From assembly GCA_022870745.1 (NCBI GenBank), contig CP085323.1, forward strand, positions 1,054,001 through 1,118,000: a stretch of DNA of 64,000 bases, read 5' to 3'. Under the pieces are notes generated by a model. That model was not told the DNA's origin. It did not search any database and saw only the letters and a list, made by a program, of their open reading frames with translations. The DNA comes from Silvibacterium acidisoli (GTDB taxonomy: Bacteria; Acidobacteriota; Terriglobia; Terriglobales; Acidobacteriaceae). The translations under genes were made by a program, and so were the position numbers. Positions 1 through 8,605 of this stretch are shown here, one piece after another (the stretch's first letter is position 1; every line of letters starts with the position of its first letter).

Positions 1-445
1 CAAGCCGTACTACAAAGAAGCTCCGCCGAAATCAGCAGGACGCGAAGAGTATGGGGCAGAGTTTGCCGCAAGTTTTCTGAATGCCTGTCAGAAGTTAAGC
101 AAAAAGCCGGAAGACGCCATCGCTACCGCGACCGCTCTAGCCGCGGAGAGCATCGCACTTGCCTACAGCAGCTTTGTGCAGAAAAAGATGACCGGCCCCG
201 TCGACTTTATCGCCTCCGGTGGAGGCACACGTAACCGCACACTGATGCAGCTGCTCGAACAGAAGCTCACTCCTCTTGGCTGCTCTGTTTCTACTATCGA
301 CGATGCAGGTATGCCTTCGCAGGCAAAAGAAGCCGTCGCGTTTGCATTGCTGGCGTGGCAGACATGGCATCATCTTCCTGGCAATCTGCCTTCGGCTACC
401 GGAGCGAAGCGCCCGGCGATTCTTGGCGAAGTCTGCTATGCGTAA
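1..445 (+). CDS. anmK: Anhydro-N-acetylmuramic acid kinase, C-terminal part (5' end outside window)
   Basis: The open frame enters from the left edge and ends at the TAA at 443-445, giving about 147 residues. AnmK phosphorylates and hydrolyses 1,6-anhydro-MurNAc to MurNAc-6-phosphate during recycling of cell-wall turnover products in the cytoplasm. Seen in the sequence: a PPKSAGREEYG stretch near the left edge and a glycine-rich ASGGGTRNRTLM segment, both characteristic of the C-terminal lobe of this kinase family (ASKHA fold). The next gene starts inside its last codons (ATGCGTAA overlap), so the two are probably cotranscribed. The N-terminal ATP-binding part cannot be seen. Confidence 0.88.
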   Translation, partial: KPYYKEAPPKSAGREEYGAEFAASFLNACQKLSKKPEDAIATATALAAESIALAYSSFVQKKMTGPVDFIASGGGTRNRTLMQLLEQKLTPLGCSVSTIDDAGMPSQAKEAVAFALLAWQTWHHLPGNLPSATGAKRPAILGEVCYA

Positions 446-1961
446 ACTTGCGTGGCTGCTGACTGCAATGTTCCTGACCGGCTGTAGTACGTCGCGTCCT
501 GATCCGAATACGGTGACCGTACTGATTGAAAGCAGCCCCTCGAATCTCGATCCGCGCATTGGCACCGATGCGCAGGCCGAGCGCATCGATCCGCTGATCT
601 TCGATTCGCTGCTGCGTCGCGATGCTCATTTCGGGCTTGGTCCCTGGCTGGCCGACAAGTGGGAGCAACCGGATAATCGCACCCTCGTCTTTCATCTCCA
701 TCCTGGCGTGCATTTTCAGGATGGCCGGCCGCTCACCTCGCGCGATGTGAAGTGGACGCTCGATTCGCTGACGAACGGCACTGTCATCACCATTCGCTCA
801 GGGGCCTATCGCAACATCTCAAGCGTGGACACGCCCGATCCGCTGACGGTGATCATTCACCAGTCGAAGCCCGATCCAGGACTGATCTGGAATCTCTGCG
901 ACGGGGCCATCGGCATCGTTCCCTACGGCAGCGGACGCGACTTCTGGCGGCATCCCATCGGCAGCGGGCCATTCCGCTTCGTTAGCCAGCAGGTGGATAA
1001 CGAAGTGATCGTGGAGCGATCCGCGAACTACTGGCGCACGCCTCCGAAGATTCAACGTGTTCGCTTCGCCGTCGTGCCGGATGCGACCACTCGCGCGCTC
1101 GAACTGCAGAAGGGGTCGGCGGATGTCGCCATCAACGCCTTCCCCGCCGACACGGTTCTGGCTTTAAAGAAGTCTCCGCGCCTCGTGGTCGAAGTTGGTC
1201 CGGGCACCGTGCTCAACTATGTCGTCTTCAACATGCGCGATCCCATTCTGAAAGACCAGCGGGTTCGCCAGGCCATCGCGCTGTCAATTGACCGGCGACT
1301 GATCATCCGTACGTTGCTGCGTGGTCAGGCGCGCATCTCGGAGAGCCTGTTGCCGCCCGAGCACTGGGCATGGGCCGCCGATACCGAGCAGCACCCCTTC
1401 GATCCCGCGCGCGCGAATGCCCTGCTTGATGCCGCAGGATACAAGCGCGGCGCAGACGGCGTTCGTTTTCATCTTGGAATGAAGACCTCTACCGACGAGA
1501 CGACGCGCCTGCTCTCCGTGATTATGCAACAGCAGCTGTCACAAGTCGGGATAGCGCTCGACATTCGCAGCTATGAGTTCGCGACCTTTTATGCCGATCT
1601 TGTGAAGGGCACCTTCCAGCTGGCTCCCTCACGCTGGATCGGCGGCAACGAACAGCCGGACATCTTCCATTACGCCTTCTCGCGTGAGAGTCTGCCGCCG
1701 CATGGCAGCAACCGTGGATACTATCTCAATCCTGAGTTGGACAAGCTGCTGGACGATGCCGCGCAGTCGGGCGACCAGCAGCATCAGCGCGCAGACTACG
1801 TGAAAGTGCAGCAGATAGTAGCCCACGATCTGCCTTCCATCAACCTCTGGTATCTCGACACGGTGCTGGTTCACAATCGCCGCCTGACCAATATGCACAC
1901 TTCACCGTCGGGCAACTATGAGTTCCTGCGCGACGCCGAAGTCATAGACAACTCACGCTGA
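438..1961 (+). CDS. ABC transporter substrate-binding lipoprotein, peptide/nickel type (family 5)
   Basis: A 507-residue extracytoplasmic solute-binding protein. The ATG at 438 overlaps the end of anmK by 8 nt and gives a lipoprotein signal, MRKLAWLLTAMFLTGC, with lipobox LTGC and the lipidated Cys at residue 16; longer in-frame starts would bury this signal, so I reject them. The rest matches SBP family 5: a DPRIGTD segment early, HPGVHFQDGRPLTSRDVKWTLDS typical of the family signature region, and a C-terminal region with multiple-site ligand cradle features. No permease or ATPase gene is next to it. Coupling to anmK suggests import of muropeptides or oligopeptides, but that is inference from position only. 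Confidence 0.86.
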   Translation: MRKLAWLLTAMFLTGCSTSRPDPNTVTVLIESSPSNLDPRIGTDAQAERIDPLIFDSLLRRDAHFGLGPWLADKWEQPDNRTLVFHLHPGVHFQDGRPLTSRDVKWTLDSLTNGTVITIRSGAYRNISSVDTPDPLTVIIHQSKPDPGLIWNLCDGAIGIVPYGSGRDFWRHPIGSGPFRFVSQQVDNEVIVERSANYWRTPPKIQRVRFAVVPDATTRALELQKGSADVAINAFPADTVLALKKSPRLVVEVGPGTVLNYVVFNMRDPILKDQRVRQAIALSIDRRLIIRTLLRGQARISESLLPPEHWAWAADTEQHPFDPARANALLDAAGYKRGADGVRFHLGMKTSTDETTRLLSVIMQQQLSQVGIALDIRSYEFATFYADLVKGTFQLAPSRWIGGNEQPDIFHYAFSRESLPPHGSNRGYYLNPELDKLLDDAAQSGDQQHQRADYVKVQQIVAHDLPSINLWYLDTVLVHNRRLTNMHTSPSGNYEFLRDAEVIDNSR

Positions 1962-1969
1962 CTTCGGCG
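1934..1969. terminator. Inverted repeat between convergent genes
   Basis: A perfect 10-bp inverted repeat (CGCCGAAGTC at 1934-1943 and GACTTCGGCG at 1960-1969) with a 16-nt loop spans the stop codon of the solute-binding protein gene. It lies 8 nt before the stop of the convergent GH2 gene. There is no clear T-run, so this is a possible bidirectional terminator rather than a canonical one. Confidence 0.45.
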
Positions 1970-1977
1970 CTGCCCGG

Positions 1978-4650
1978 TTATCTGCTCGCCGTCTGCACTT
2001 CGGAGGCAAGACGCAGCGTTGAGGAATTGATGTTCCAACCGCTGACCTCGATGCTGGCTCCTGCAACATGCTGAGGAAGTTGCGCGGTCAGCGTCATCGA
2101 CTCGCCGGGAAGCAGTTCGACATAGTTGTCTGACCAGAGAACCGGCGTGATGTCCTCTCCGTCTTTCGACTTCGCGGCCACTGCGACCTGGAAGGCGAGC
2201 GCCTTCGATGGATTGTGCAGTCGCACCTCGACGGTTTCACCGGCCTGCGAGTGCAGCAGGTGCGATTCCGCCTCGATGTGCGCAGCAGGGAGCGAACGCA
2301 GCGCGCTCATGTCTTCAGGCTTCAGAGGCAACGTGACCAGCCAGTTCGATTTCTCCCAATCCCACACGGTCGGCTTCTGCGGCAGCCAGTAGAAGTTGCG
2401 GCTCACAAGCTTGCCAGCCGCATCTTTCAACTCAAGCAGCACGAAGTGCACGCTTGAATCAGCCGCGAAGGCAGACTCAGGGATCGCGAAGGTTTTCTGT
2501 GCGCCATCCGCGGCTACGTCGATGCGATCGGCCTGGGCGAACTCTTCTTTCATCTTGAGGTCGTAGACTTTCACCGATGCTTCGAGATGCGATGCGGGTT
2601 CATACGTGCTGTTGATGACGTATACGCTGCGGTCGTCGTACGAATACTGGATATGCAGCGGCTCGCAGGCCTTCTTCGTGCCGAAATATCCACCGCCTGT
2701 ATCGAGATAGTAGTCATACAGGTGCCAGATCATCGAGGGCCATGCATTGTTGAGCATCCACTGGATCACGCCGGTCGAGGTGTACTTATTGCGCCCATAC
2801 GCCTCGAACATGGCGCGCTCAGCATCGTAGGTCATGGTCTGCGCAATGCGCAGATACTCTGCCTGGGCATCGGCCGAGCCATAGGTGGTCTTCATCGCGC
2901 TGTTGAAGATATCCATCTTCGCGAACTCGCCGATGCCGCTGTGATACTGCCAGACCTTGCTTGGCGGCCATACCTGGTCGGAAGGCATGAACTTCTTCAG
3001 CGAACTGAGTTGTGGCGGAGCAGGCCCGGGTCCTGTCTCCGTGTTGAAACCGAAGGCTCCGCCGGCTTTGCCCGGATCGGTCAGCCAGTACGATGGCCCG
3101 ACATAGTCGTAGGGGCCGCTCATCTTGACGCCGCTCTTTCCCGTGACCGATGTCGTCTTGGCGCTGGCGGAGGAGATGGTCGGATTCGGCCAGTGCGTCT
3201 GCTGCTCGATTGCAAGATAAGCGCTTTCGACATTCGCAGGCGGAGGATTGTCGCTGCCGTTCAGCCATACAAGCAAGCTGGCGTGACTGCGCAGGCGCAG
3301 CATCTGCGAAGTGAGCGAGGCCTTGGCGACGTCCATCGTTTCAGGCGTCCACTTGTCCCACTGCTCCCAGCGGTCGCAGCAGCACCAGCCGAGCATGACG
3401 AGAATGCCCTGCTCGTCGGTCTGGTGGAAGAAGTCTTCTGTCTCGAGCTTGCCCTCGAGGCGGATGGTGTTCAGATGCATGTCCTTCACAAGCTTGAGCT
3501 GGTCGCGCAAGCGATCAGGATTCTCGCGTAGCAGCATGTCCTGCGACCAGCCTGCGCCGCGGATGAGGATGGGCTTGTCATTTACCTTGAAGAGGCGATA
3601 TCCCTTGTCCGTGAGATCGGATGTCACTTCGCGAATGCCGAAGCGCACGGTCTGTTCGTCCGAGATCCTTCCGTCTTCGGTAAAGCGCAGTGTCGCGGTT
3701 TCGAGATTCGGCTTGCCCATCATGTAGGGCCACCACACTCGCGGGTTCTTCACCTTGAGTTGCGCGTACTGCTCCGGCGAGAAGGCGACGCTCTTGTCTT
3801 CGTTCGGCGCGAGGTCTACGCTCTGTTCGATCCTGACTCCGGCGACGGTTCCGTTGATCTTGCCGTGAATGGCGCGGTCTGTTGCGTTATGCAGCTCTGC
3901 GTAGACGGAGAGGTCGGCTTCCTTCAGCGTGTCGTCGGTAAAATGCGTCGTCACCAGCGGAGAGCGCAATGCCACTGGACCATCGGTCACGAGGCTCACG
4001 CCGCCCCAGAGGCCCATGTCCTTGTCCGGAGGAGCTGGGTTCCAGTCGACCCAGTTAATGCCGAGATCGTTTTCGGTCGGCGCGAAGGTTTCAACGGCAA
4101 CCGTATTTTGCTGCCCCGTGACGAGATTCGCCGTCACATCAAAATCGTAGGTGCGGTAGGCACCGGCGACCTTGCTGTCGTCGGCGATCTGCTTTCCGTT
4201 CACCCAGATGTTGGCGCGGTAGTTGATGCCGCCGAAGTGCAGCGAAAGCGTCTTGCCCTTGTCCGTGGCGGGCACGGCGAAGGTCTTGCGATACCACCAG
4301 CCGCAGCGGTAGGGGCTGTCCTGCGGCATGGGCAGGCGCGAGAAAACCTTGCCGTAGGGATAGTCGCCGCCGGGGATCTCCCGCATATTCATGCCGTAGT
4401 ACGGATCCTTGATCGCACCGGAGGCGACCTGCACGGCCATCACCGTTGCAGGCACCGGCGTTGCGAACCAGCCCTGCGGTTTGTAGGCATTCTTCGAGAT
4501 GGCAGCGCCGTCGTCCTGCAGCTTGCAGGCAGACTGAAGCGTCCAGCCATCGTGGAGAGGAGTCTGTTCGGCGTGAATTGCGGGCGCGGAGAGGCTCAGG
4601 CAAAGGAGCGCGGAAGAGAGACAGGCAGTCAAAACCGTTCGGCGGAACAT
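1978..4650 (-). CDS. GH2 glycoside hydrolase, exo-beta-D-glucosaminidase-like
   Basis: An 890-residue secreted GH2 enzyme with a signal peptide ending near AIHA-EQ (about residue 27). Order: jelly-roll sugar-binding domain (about 30-225), Ig-like domain (about 225-340), TIM barrel (about 345-640), then beta-rich C-terminal domains. In most GH2 enzymes the acid/base lies in an NE pair. Here the strand reads WLNGSDNPP with Asp467, and the nucleophile candidate is Glu538 in GFNTETGPG. As I recall, exo-chitosanases of the CsxA subfamily have just this Ser-Asp variant with Asp469 and Glu541, almost the same spacing. I therefore favour removal of glucosamine residues from chitosan-like chains over mannosidase or galactosidase activity. 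The ATG at 4650 is preceded by AAAGG. It is convergent with the lipoprotein gene and 44 nt downstream of the dehydrogenase gene on the same strand. Confidence 0.8.
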   Translation of the reverse strand: MFRRTVLTACLSSALLCLSLSAPAIHAEQTPLHDGWTLQSACKLQDDGAAISKNAYKPQGWFATPVPATVMAVQVASGAIKDPYYGMNMREIPGGDYPYGKVFSRLPMPQDSPYRCGWWYRKTFAVPATDKGKTLSLHFGGINYRANIWVNGKQIADDSKVAGAYRTYDFDVTANLVTGQQNTVAVETFAPTENDLGINWVDWNPAPPDKDMGLWGGVSLVTDGPVALRSPLVTTHFTDDTLKEADLSVYAELHNATDRAIHGKINGTVAGVRIEQSVDLAPNEDKSVAFSPEQYAQLKVKNPRVWWPYMMGKPNLETATLRFTEDGRISDEQTVRFGIREVTSDLTDKGYRLFKVNDKPILIRGAGWSQDMLLRENPDRLRDQLKLVKDMHLNTIRLEGKLETEDFFHQTDEQGILVMLGWCCCDRWEQWDKWTPETMDVAKASLTSQMLRLRSHASLLVWLNGSDNPPPANVESAYLAIEQQTHWPNPTISSASAKTTSVTGKSGVKMSGPYDYVGPSYWLTDPGKAGGAFGFNTETGPGPAPPQLSSLKKFMPSDQVWPPSKVWQYHSGIGEFAKMDIFNSAMKTTYGSADAQAEYLRIAQTMTYDAERAMFEAYGRNKYTSTGVIQWMLNNAWPSMIWHLYDYYLDTGGGYFGTKKACEPLHIQYSYDDRSVYVINSTYEPASHLEASVKVYDLKMKEEFAQADRIDVAADGAQKTFAIPESAFAADSSVHFVLLELKDAAGKLVSRNFYWLPQKPTVWDWEKSNWLVTLPLKPEDMSALRSLPAAHIEAESHLLHSQAGETVEVRLHNPSKALAFQVAVAAKSKDGEDITPVLWSDNYVELLPGESMTLTAQLPQHVAGASIEVSGWNINSSTLRLASEVQTASR

Positions 4651-4694
4651 GACTGCCTTTCTAACAGAAGTTCAGGTAGTTTGGCACCCTTGTG

Positions 4695-6074
4695 TCAGCA
4701 GCGGACGATCTTGTCGGAGACAATTCCCTTCGTCGCATTGCGGGTATCGACAACCAGCTTGGCCTGGTCGACGATGGCGCGGTAGTCGTAATCGGAGTGG
4801 TCGGTCACGATCAGCACGCAATCGTACTGGTCGAGATTCTCAAGCGGCACGCGGTGCATGTCGAGGTCGTAATGGCGTCCACGGCCTACATACGGGAAGT
4901 AAGGATCGTTGTAGGAAACCACAGCCTTGCGCTGACGAAGCAGTTCGATGATGGTCAGCGAGGGCGACTCGCGCAGGTCGTCCACGTCGCGTTTGTAGGA
5001 CATTCCCAGCACCAGCACTTTCGACCCATTGAGCGCCTTGCCGTGCTCGTTGAGTCCCGCAGCCGTCTGCTCGATCACGTAGTAGGGCATCGCCAGGTTT
5101 ACTTCACCCGCAAGCTCGATGAAGCGGGTGCGGAAGTCGAACTGCTTGGCCTTCCACGAGAGATAGAAAGGGTCGATCGGAATGCAGTGGCCGCCCAATC
5201 CAGGACCGGGGTAGAAAGCCTGGAAACCGAAGGGCTTCGTCTTCGCCGCATCGATAACTTCGAAGATGTCGATATCCATCCGCTGGCAAAGCTGCTTCAG
5301 TTCGTTAACCAGCGCGATGTTGACGCAGCGGTAGATGTTCTCGAGCAGCTTGGTCATCTCCGCCGCTGCGGGCGACGACACTGGCACGGTGCGGTCGAAG
5401 ATAGTTCCGTATACGGCGCACGCAAGCTCCTTCGCGTGCTCTCCTACTCCGCCGACAACTTTGGGAATATCGCGGCGCGCTACCGTGTTGTTGCCCGGGT
5501 CTTCACGCTCGGGAGAAAACGCTACGTAGAAGCCGCGGTCAGCGGGGTTACGGACGGTCTTCAGACCTGCGGCATTGCTTTCGAGGATGGGAATCAGCAC
5601 TTCCTCGGTGGTGCCGGGATAGGTTGTGCTCTCGAGGATGACCAGCTGGCCTTCGCGCAGGTAGGGCGCGATGGCGCGGGCTGTGTCCTGGATGTAGCTG
5701 AGGTCGGGCTCGTGGAATTCGCTCAGCGGGGTCGGAACGCAGATGGTGATCACGTCCATTTTGGCGATCTCGGCATAATCAGCCGTCGCACGAAATCCCT
5801 GCTGCTGTGCCTGCTGAATCTCGCTACCGGGTATACGCACAATGTAGGAATCACCCGCATTGAGCGTGGTGATCTTCTTGGCGTCGATATCGAAGCCGGT
5901 CACCTGGAAGCGCTGTTCACTGAAGAGCAGCGCCAGCGGCAGACCGACATATCCCATTCCGATGACGCCGATCCGCGCCGTCTTCGATTCGATCTTTTGC
6001 TTCAGTTCTTCTGCCAGTGCGGCGTGCGTCAACTCCATCCAGCTAACCTCGTTCTTCCCTGTAACCATGGGCAT
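4695..6074 (-). CDS. Nucleotide sugar dehydrogenase (UDP-N-acetyl-glucosamine/mannosamine 6-dehydrogenase type)
   Basis: A 459-residue UDP-glucose/GDP-mannose dehydrogenase family enzyme. It oxidises C6 of a UDP-hexose to the uronic acid with two NAD, in the cytoplasm, for surface polysaccharide synthesis. The N-terminal Rossmann motif IGVIGMGYVGLP is at about 35-46 and the catalytic Cys297 lies in GPGLGGHCIPIDPFY. The GGHCIP context and the C-terminal ...GMSYKRDVDDLRESP... favour the WbpA/TviB-like (UDP-HexNAc) branch over UDP-glucose dehydrogenase. Start is uncertain: ATGs at 6074, 6068 and 6038 are possible, and the last has the best spaced GAGG (8 nt). The DegT aminotransferase 5 kb away could use the product after C3 oxidation (WbpA/WbpE logic), but no WbpB-like oxidase is present in the window. 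Confidence 0.84.
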   Translation of the reverse strand: MPMVTGKNEVSWMELTHAALAEELKQKIESKTARIGVIGMGYVGLPLALLFSEQRFQVTGFDIDAKKITTLNAGDSYIVRIPGSEIQQAQQQGFRATADYAEIAKMDVITICVPTPLSEFHEPDLSYIQDTARAIAPYLREGQLVILESTTYPGTTEEVLIPILESNAAGLKTVRNPADRGFYVAFSPEREDPGNNTVARRDIPKVVGGVGEHAKELACAVYGTIFDRTVPVSSPAAAEMTKLLENIYRCVNIALVNELKQLCQRMDIDIFEVIDAAKTKPFGFQAFYPGPGLGGHCIPIDPFYLSWKAKQFDFRTRFIELAGEVNLAMPYYVIEQTAAGLNEHGKALNGSKVLVLGMSYKRDVDDLRESPSLTIIELLRQRKAVVSYNDPYFPYVGRGRHYDLDMHRVPLENLDQYDCVLIVTDHSDYDYRAIVDQAKLVVDTRNATKGIVSDKIVRC

Positions 6075-6223
6075 TTCGCCCGTTCCTCATTGATTTTAAA
6101 GGAATGGAGAACGTCGCGGAGACTGGCACCAAAGAAGGAGGGACAGGCGCTGCCAAAAGGGCGCATACTTACGTCTAACTGGTAGAGTTGCGTCCGCTCT
6201 GCCCTGGAGTTATGGAGTAGCCC

Positions 6224-7483
6224 ATGCAAAACCGCGATTTCCTCTTTCGCGTACGCGTTTCGTTGGCTCTTGCGGCCACGCTGGCGGTTGCACCTGCCGC
6301 AGTGGCCCAGTCCAGCAGCCAGCAGCCAGCGCAGCCCAGCACCCCGGCTTCGACACCTGCCCCTTCGTCCACACCCGACCAGCAGAACCCTGCCGACGAT
6401 AAGCAGGTCGGCACCGTTCCCGTGCCAAAGCCCGACGCTGCTCCGAGCACTCCTCCGCCAAAGGGATCGACCGACGATCCGAACAAAGCTAACACGGGCG
6501 ACCCCAACTCGATGGAGAAGGTAAAGGCAGGCAGCATCGACGACGTAAACGCCGTGGGTACGCGCGACATCGGCGGACGCGGCATGGGCAACTGGTACTC
6601 AACCGAGTCTGAGATCAAGATGGGCAAGTCGTACGCCATGCAGATCGAGAAGAGCACGAAGTTCGTGACCGATCCGGTGGTGACGGAGTACATCAATCGC
6701 ATCGGCCAGAACATCGTGCGCAACTCCGACTGCAAGGTGCCGTTCACGATCAAGGTGATCGACACCGACGTCATCAACGCCATGGCGCTGCCAGGCGGAT
6801 TTTTCTATGTAAATTCCGGCCTGATTCTAGCGGCCGATGAAGAGGCCGAGCTGGCGGGCGTGATGGCCCACGAGACGGCGCACGTCTGCGCTCACCATGC
6901 TGCCCGTGAGATGACCCGCGCAAACTACGCGCAGATCGGCAGCATCCCGTTGATCTTCATCGGTGGCTGGGCAGGATACGGTATTTACGAGGCTTCGAAC
7001 CTCGCCATCCCGATCACCTTCCTGGAATTCTCACGAGAGTTCGAGGCGCAGGCCGACTACCTGGGCATCCAGTACATGTACCGCGCGGGATACGATCCGC
7101 AGGCCTTCATTACGTTCTTTGAGAAGATTCAGGATCTTGAGAAGCACAAGCCGGGAGCGGTTGCCCGCGTCTTCTCCGACCATCCTCAGACACCCGACCG
7201 CATCGAGCACTCACAGGAAGAGATTGCCCGCATCCTGCCGCCGCGTGACGAGTACATGGTCACAACATCGGAGTTCGATGACGTGAAGGCCAGGCTGGCG
7301 CGCATTGAGAACAAGCGCAAACTCACCGATGGCAAGAATGGAAACAAGCCGACCCTGCGGCGGGTGAACTCAACCGATCCGAACACCCAGGGCAGCAGTC
7401 CAGACGATCGGCCTACACTGCACCGGCGGGATGACAGTGGAACGAGCACTACCGGTGGCAGCACCCCGAACTCAACAAACTAG
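6224..7483 (+). CDS. Secreted M48 family zinc metalloprotease with Pro/Ser-rich linkers
   Basis: A 419-residue protein with a signal peptide (cleavage about AVAQ-SS, residue 29). A low-complexity Pro/Ser/Thr segment (30-90) precedes the peptidase domain. The zinc motif HETAH is at residues 216-220 and the third ligand is probably the Glu in FSREFEAQADYLG. This resembles periplasmic M48 proteases such as BepA and LoiP, which handle outer-membrane protein quality control, but there is no TPR domain; the tail after about 345 is again low complexity. Start ATG at 6224 follows a GGAG box. It is divergent from the dehydrogenase gene (149-nt gap) and convergent with the anti-sigma gene (11-nt gap). 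Exact substrate unknown. Confidence 0.85.
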   Translation: MQNRDFLFRVRVSLALAATLAVAPAAVAQSSSQQPAQPSTPASTPAPSSTPDQQNPADDKQVGTVPVPKPDAAPSTPPPKGSTDDPNKANTGDPNSMEKVKAGSIDDVNAVGTRDIGGRGMGNWYSTESEIKMGKSYAMQIEKSTKFVTDPVVTEYINRIGQNIVRNSDCKVPFTIKVIDTDVINAMALPGGFFYVNSGLILAADEEAELAGVMAHETAHVCAHHAAREMTRANYAQIGSIPLIFIGGWAGYGIYEASNLAIPITFLEFSREFEAQADYLGIQYMYRAGYDPQAFITFFEKIQDLEKHKPGAVARVFSDHPQTPDRIEHSQEEIARILPPRDEYMVTTSEFDDVKARLARIENKRKLTDGKNGNKPTLRRVNSTDPNTQGSSPDDRPTLHRRDDSGTSTTGGSTPNSTN

Positions 7484-7494
7484 CAGTTGCGAAG

Positions 7495-7728
7495 CTAGCA
7501 GTTACGGCATTTGGACAGAATGGCCTTCTGCAGACGATCGCGAAGGTCATTTGGCAACTCGTAAATCTCGTGCTTGCGGTAGATCTCGATCGTCTTCCGG
7601 GTAGTGTTCAGCGTGATGACGCAATGCTCGCAGCCTTTGAGATGTGCTTCGAGATCCGCCCGCATCGTCACGGTTACGTTGTTATCCATCAGATCGTCGA
7701 GTTGCGCTAAAAACTCCGAGCAAGTCAC
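7495..7728 (-). CDS. Zinc-binding anti-sigma factor (ZAS family)
   Basis: A 77-residue protein with the ZAS signature: His29, Cys33 and Cys36 in HLKGCEHC, plus Cys3 at the N terminus, and a basic C terminus ending in a further Cys pair (Cys74, Cys77). There is no membrane segment, so it is a soluble, RsrA/ChrR-like cytosolic anti-sigma factor that probably releases its partner after thiol oxidation or metal loss. Its ATG overlaps the stop of the ECF sigma gene by 4 nt (ATGA), so it is translationally coupled to its cognate sigma factor. The redox-sensing role is inferred from the family. Confidence 0.82.
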   Translation of the reverse strand: MTCSEFLAQLDDLMDNNVTVTMRADLEAHLKGCEHCVITLNTTRKTIEIYRKHEIYELPNDLRDRLQKAILSKCRNC

Positions 7729-8351
7729 TTCGCACCATCCTTGTTTCTGTCGCGGAAATAACGGTTTAGCCGTTCCCGCAACTGTAGCCGAGCCCGCAAC
7801 AGGCGCGACTTTACCGCTGGAATACTTAAACCCAGGGTTTCGGCAGTTTCTTCTGTCGACAGCCCTTCCACGTCGCGCAGCACAAATACTACTCGGAAAC
7901 CCGGCGGCAGGCCCTGCACCGTCTTGCGCAGAATCTCGGCCATCTCGGACTGCCCGTACTGCTGCTCCGGATCCGGTCCCCAGTCCGCCAGGTCGCGCGG
8001 CATGGAGCCTTCTTCAGTCTCGACGTCTTCGTCAATCGAAACCATGCGACCGGTGCGCCGCTTGCGCAGGCGCATCAGCGACTCGTTTACGGCAATTCGA
8101 ACCAGCCAGGTATAGAACTTCGAATTCCCCTGGAACTGTTCGAGCTTCTCGTAAGCCTTTAGAAATGCATCCTGGACAACATCCTCGGCATCCTCGCGGT
8201 TCTGCGTGATGTGTTGAGCAATTCTGAAAACCTGGCGGTCATACTGCCGCACCAGCTTCTCGAATGCACTTACATCACCGGCCCGCGCCTGATTGACGAG
8301 CAGTACGTCCGGGTGAACTTCTTCCGTGCCTTCTGTTTGAATCGTTGACAT
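7725..8351 (-). CDS. ECF RNA polymerase sigma factor (RpoE/SigE type)
   Basis: A 208-residue group IV sigma factor. Region 2 (DAEDVVQDAFLKAYE, about 58-72) binds the -10 element and core enzyme, and region 4 (STEETAETLGLSIPAVKSRLLRAR, about 160-185) is a helix-turn-helix for the -35 element. The linker carries an acidic VETEEGS stretch. It sits directly upstream of, and overlaps, its ZAS anti-sigma partner. A terminator-like hairpin with a six-T run lies between 16 and 36 nt before the start codon, which could attenuate the operon. Divergent from the lytic transglycosylase gene across 254 nt. Confidence 0.88.
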   Translation of the reverse strand: MSTIQTEGTEEVHPDVLLVNQARAGDVSAFEKLVRQYDRQVFRIAQHITQNREDAEDVVQDAFLKAYEKLEQFQGNSKFYTWLVRIAVNESLMRLRKRRTGRMVSIDEDVETEEGSMPRDLADWGPDPEQQYGQSEMAEILRKTVQGLPPGFRVVFVLRDVEGLSTEETAETLGLSIPAVKSRLLRARLQLRERLNRYFRDRNKDGAK

Positions 8352-8366
8352 AGGCGATAGTTGCAG

Positions 8367-8388
8367 AAAAAACGCCGGGAAACGGCGC
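8367..8388 (-). promoter_or_regulatory. Terminator-like hairpin in the leader of the ECF sigma gene
   Basis: Read on the minus strand: stem CGCCG, loop TTTCC, stem CGGCG, extended by one G-U pair, then six T. This ends 15 nt before the sigma ATG at 8351. No minus-strand gene lies between this element and the divergent transglycosylase, so a plain terminator has nothing obvious to terminate. A leader attenuator is the alternative. The stem is short (5-6 bp). Confidence 0.45.
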
Positions 8389-8605
8389 TCTTGCTTTCTT
8401 CTATCCTAAATGCGCCGTGGCAGCCCGCGCAAAGCACTGATATTGCATCATTTCTGAGATCGCGGCCATAACCTGAGTCAGTGACGAGCCCGCCCGACCC
8501 GGGCCACTCTTGTCGAAGTAGGAAACAGTCTGCCATTACCGTGCCGGAAGCGGCAAATGTTCAGGGCTTTTCGCCTTACATTAAAAGACAGGAGCGCGCG
8601 AAAGA

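Noticed and set aside
4692-6185. 497-codon open frame on the plus strand
   Set aside because: Antisense shadow of the nucleotide sugar dehydrogenase, which has a full set of family motifs; the shadow has none and reflects GC-rich codon bias.
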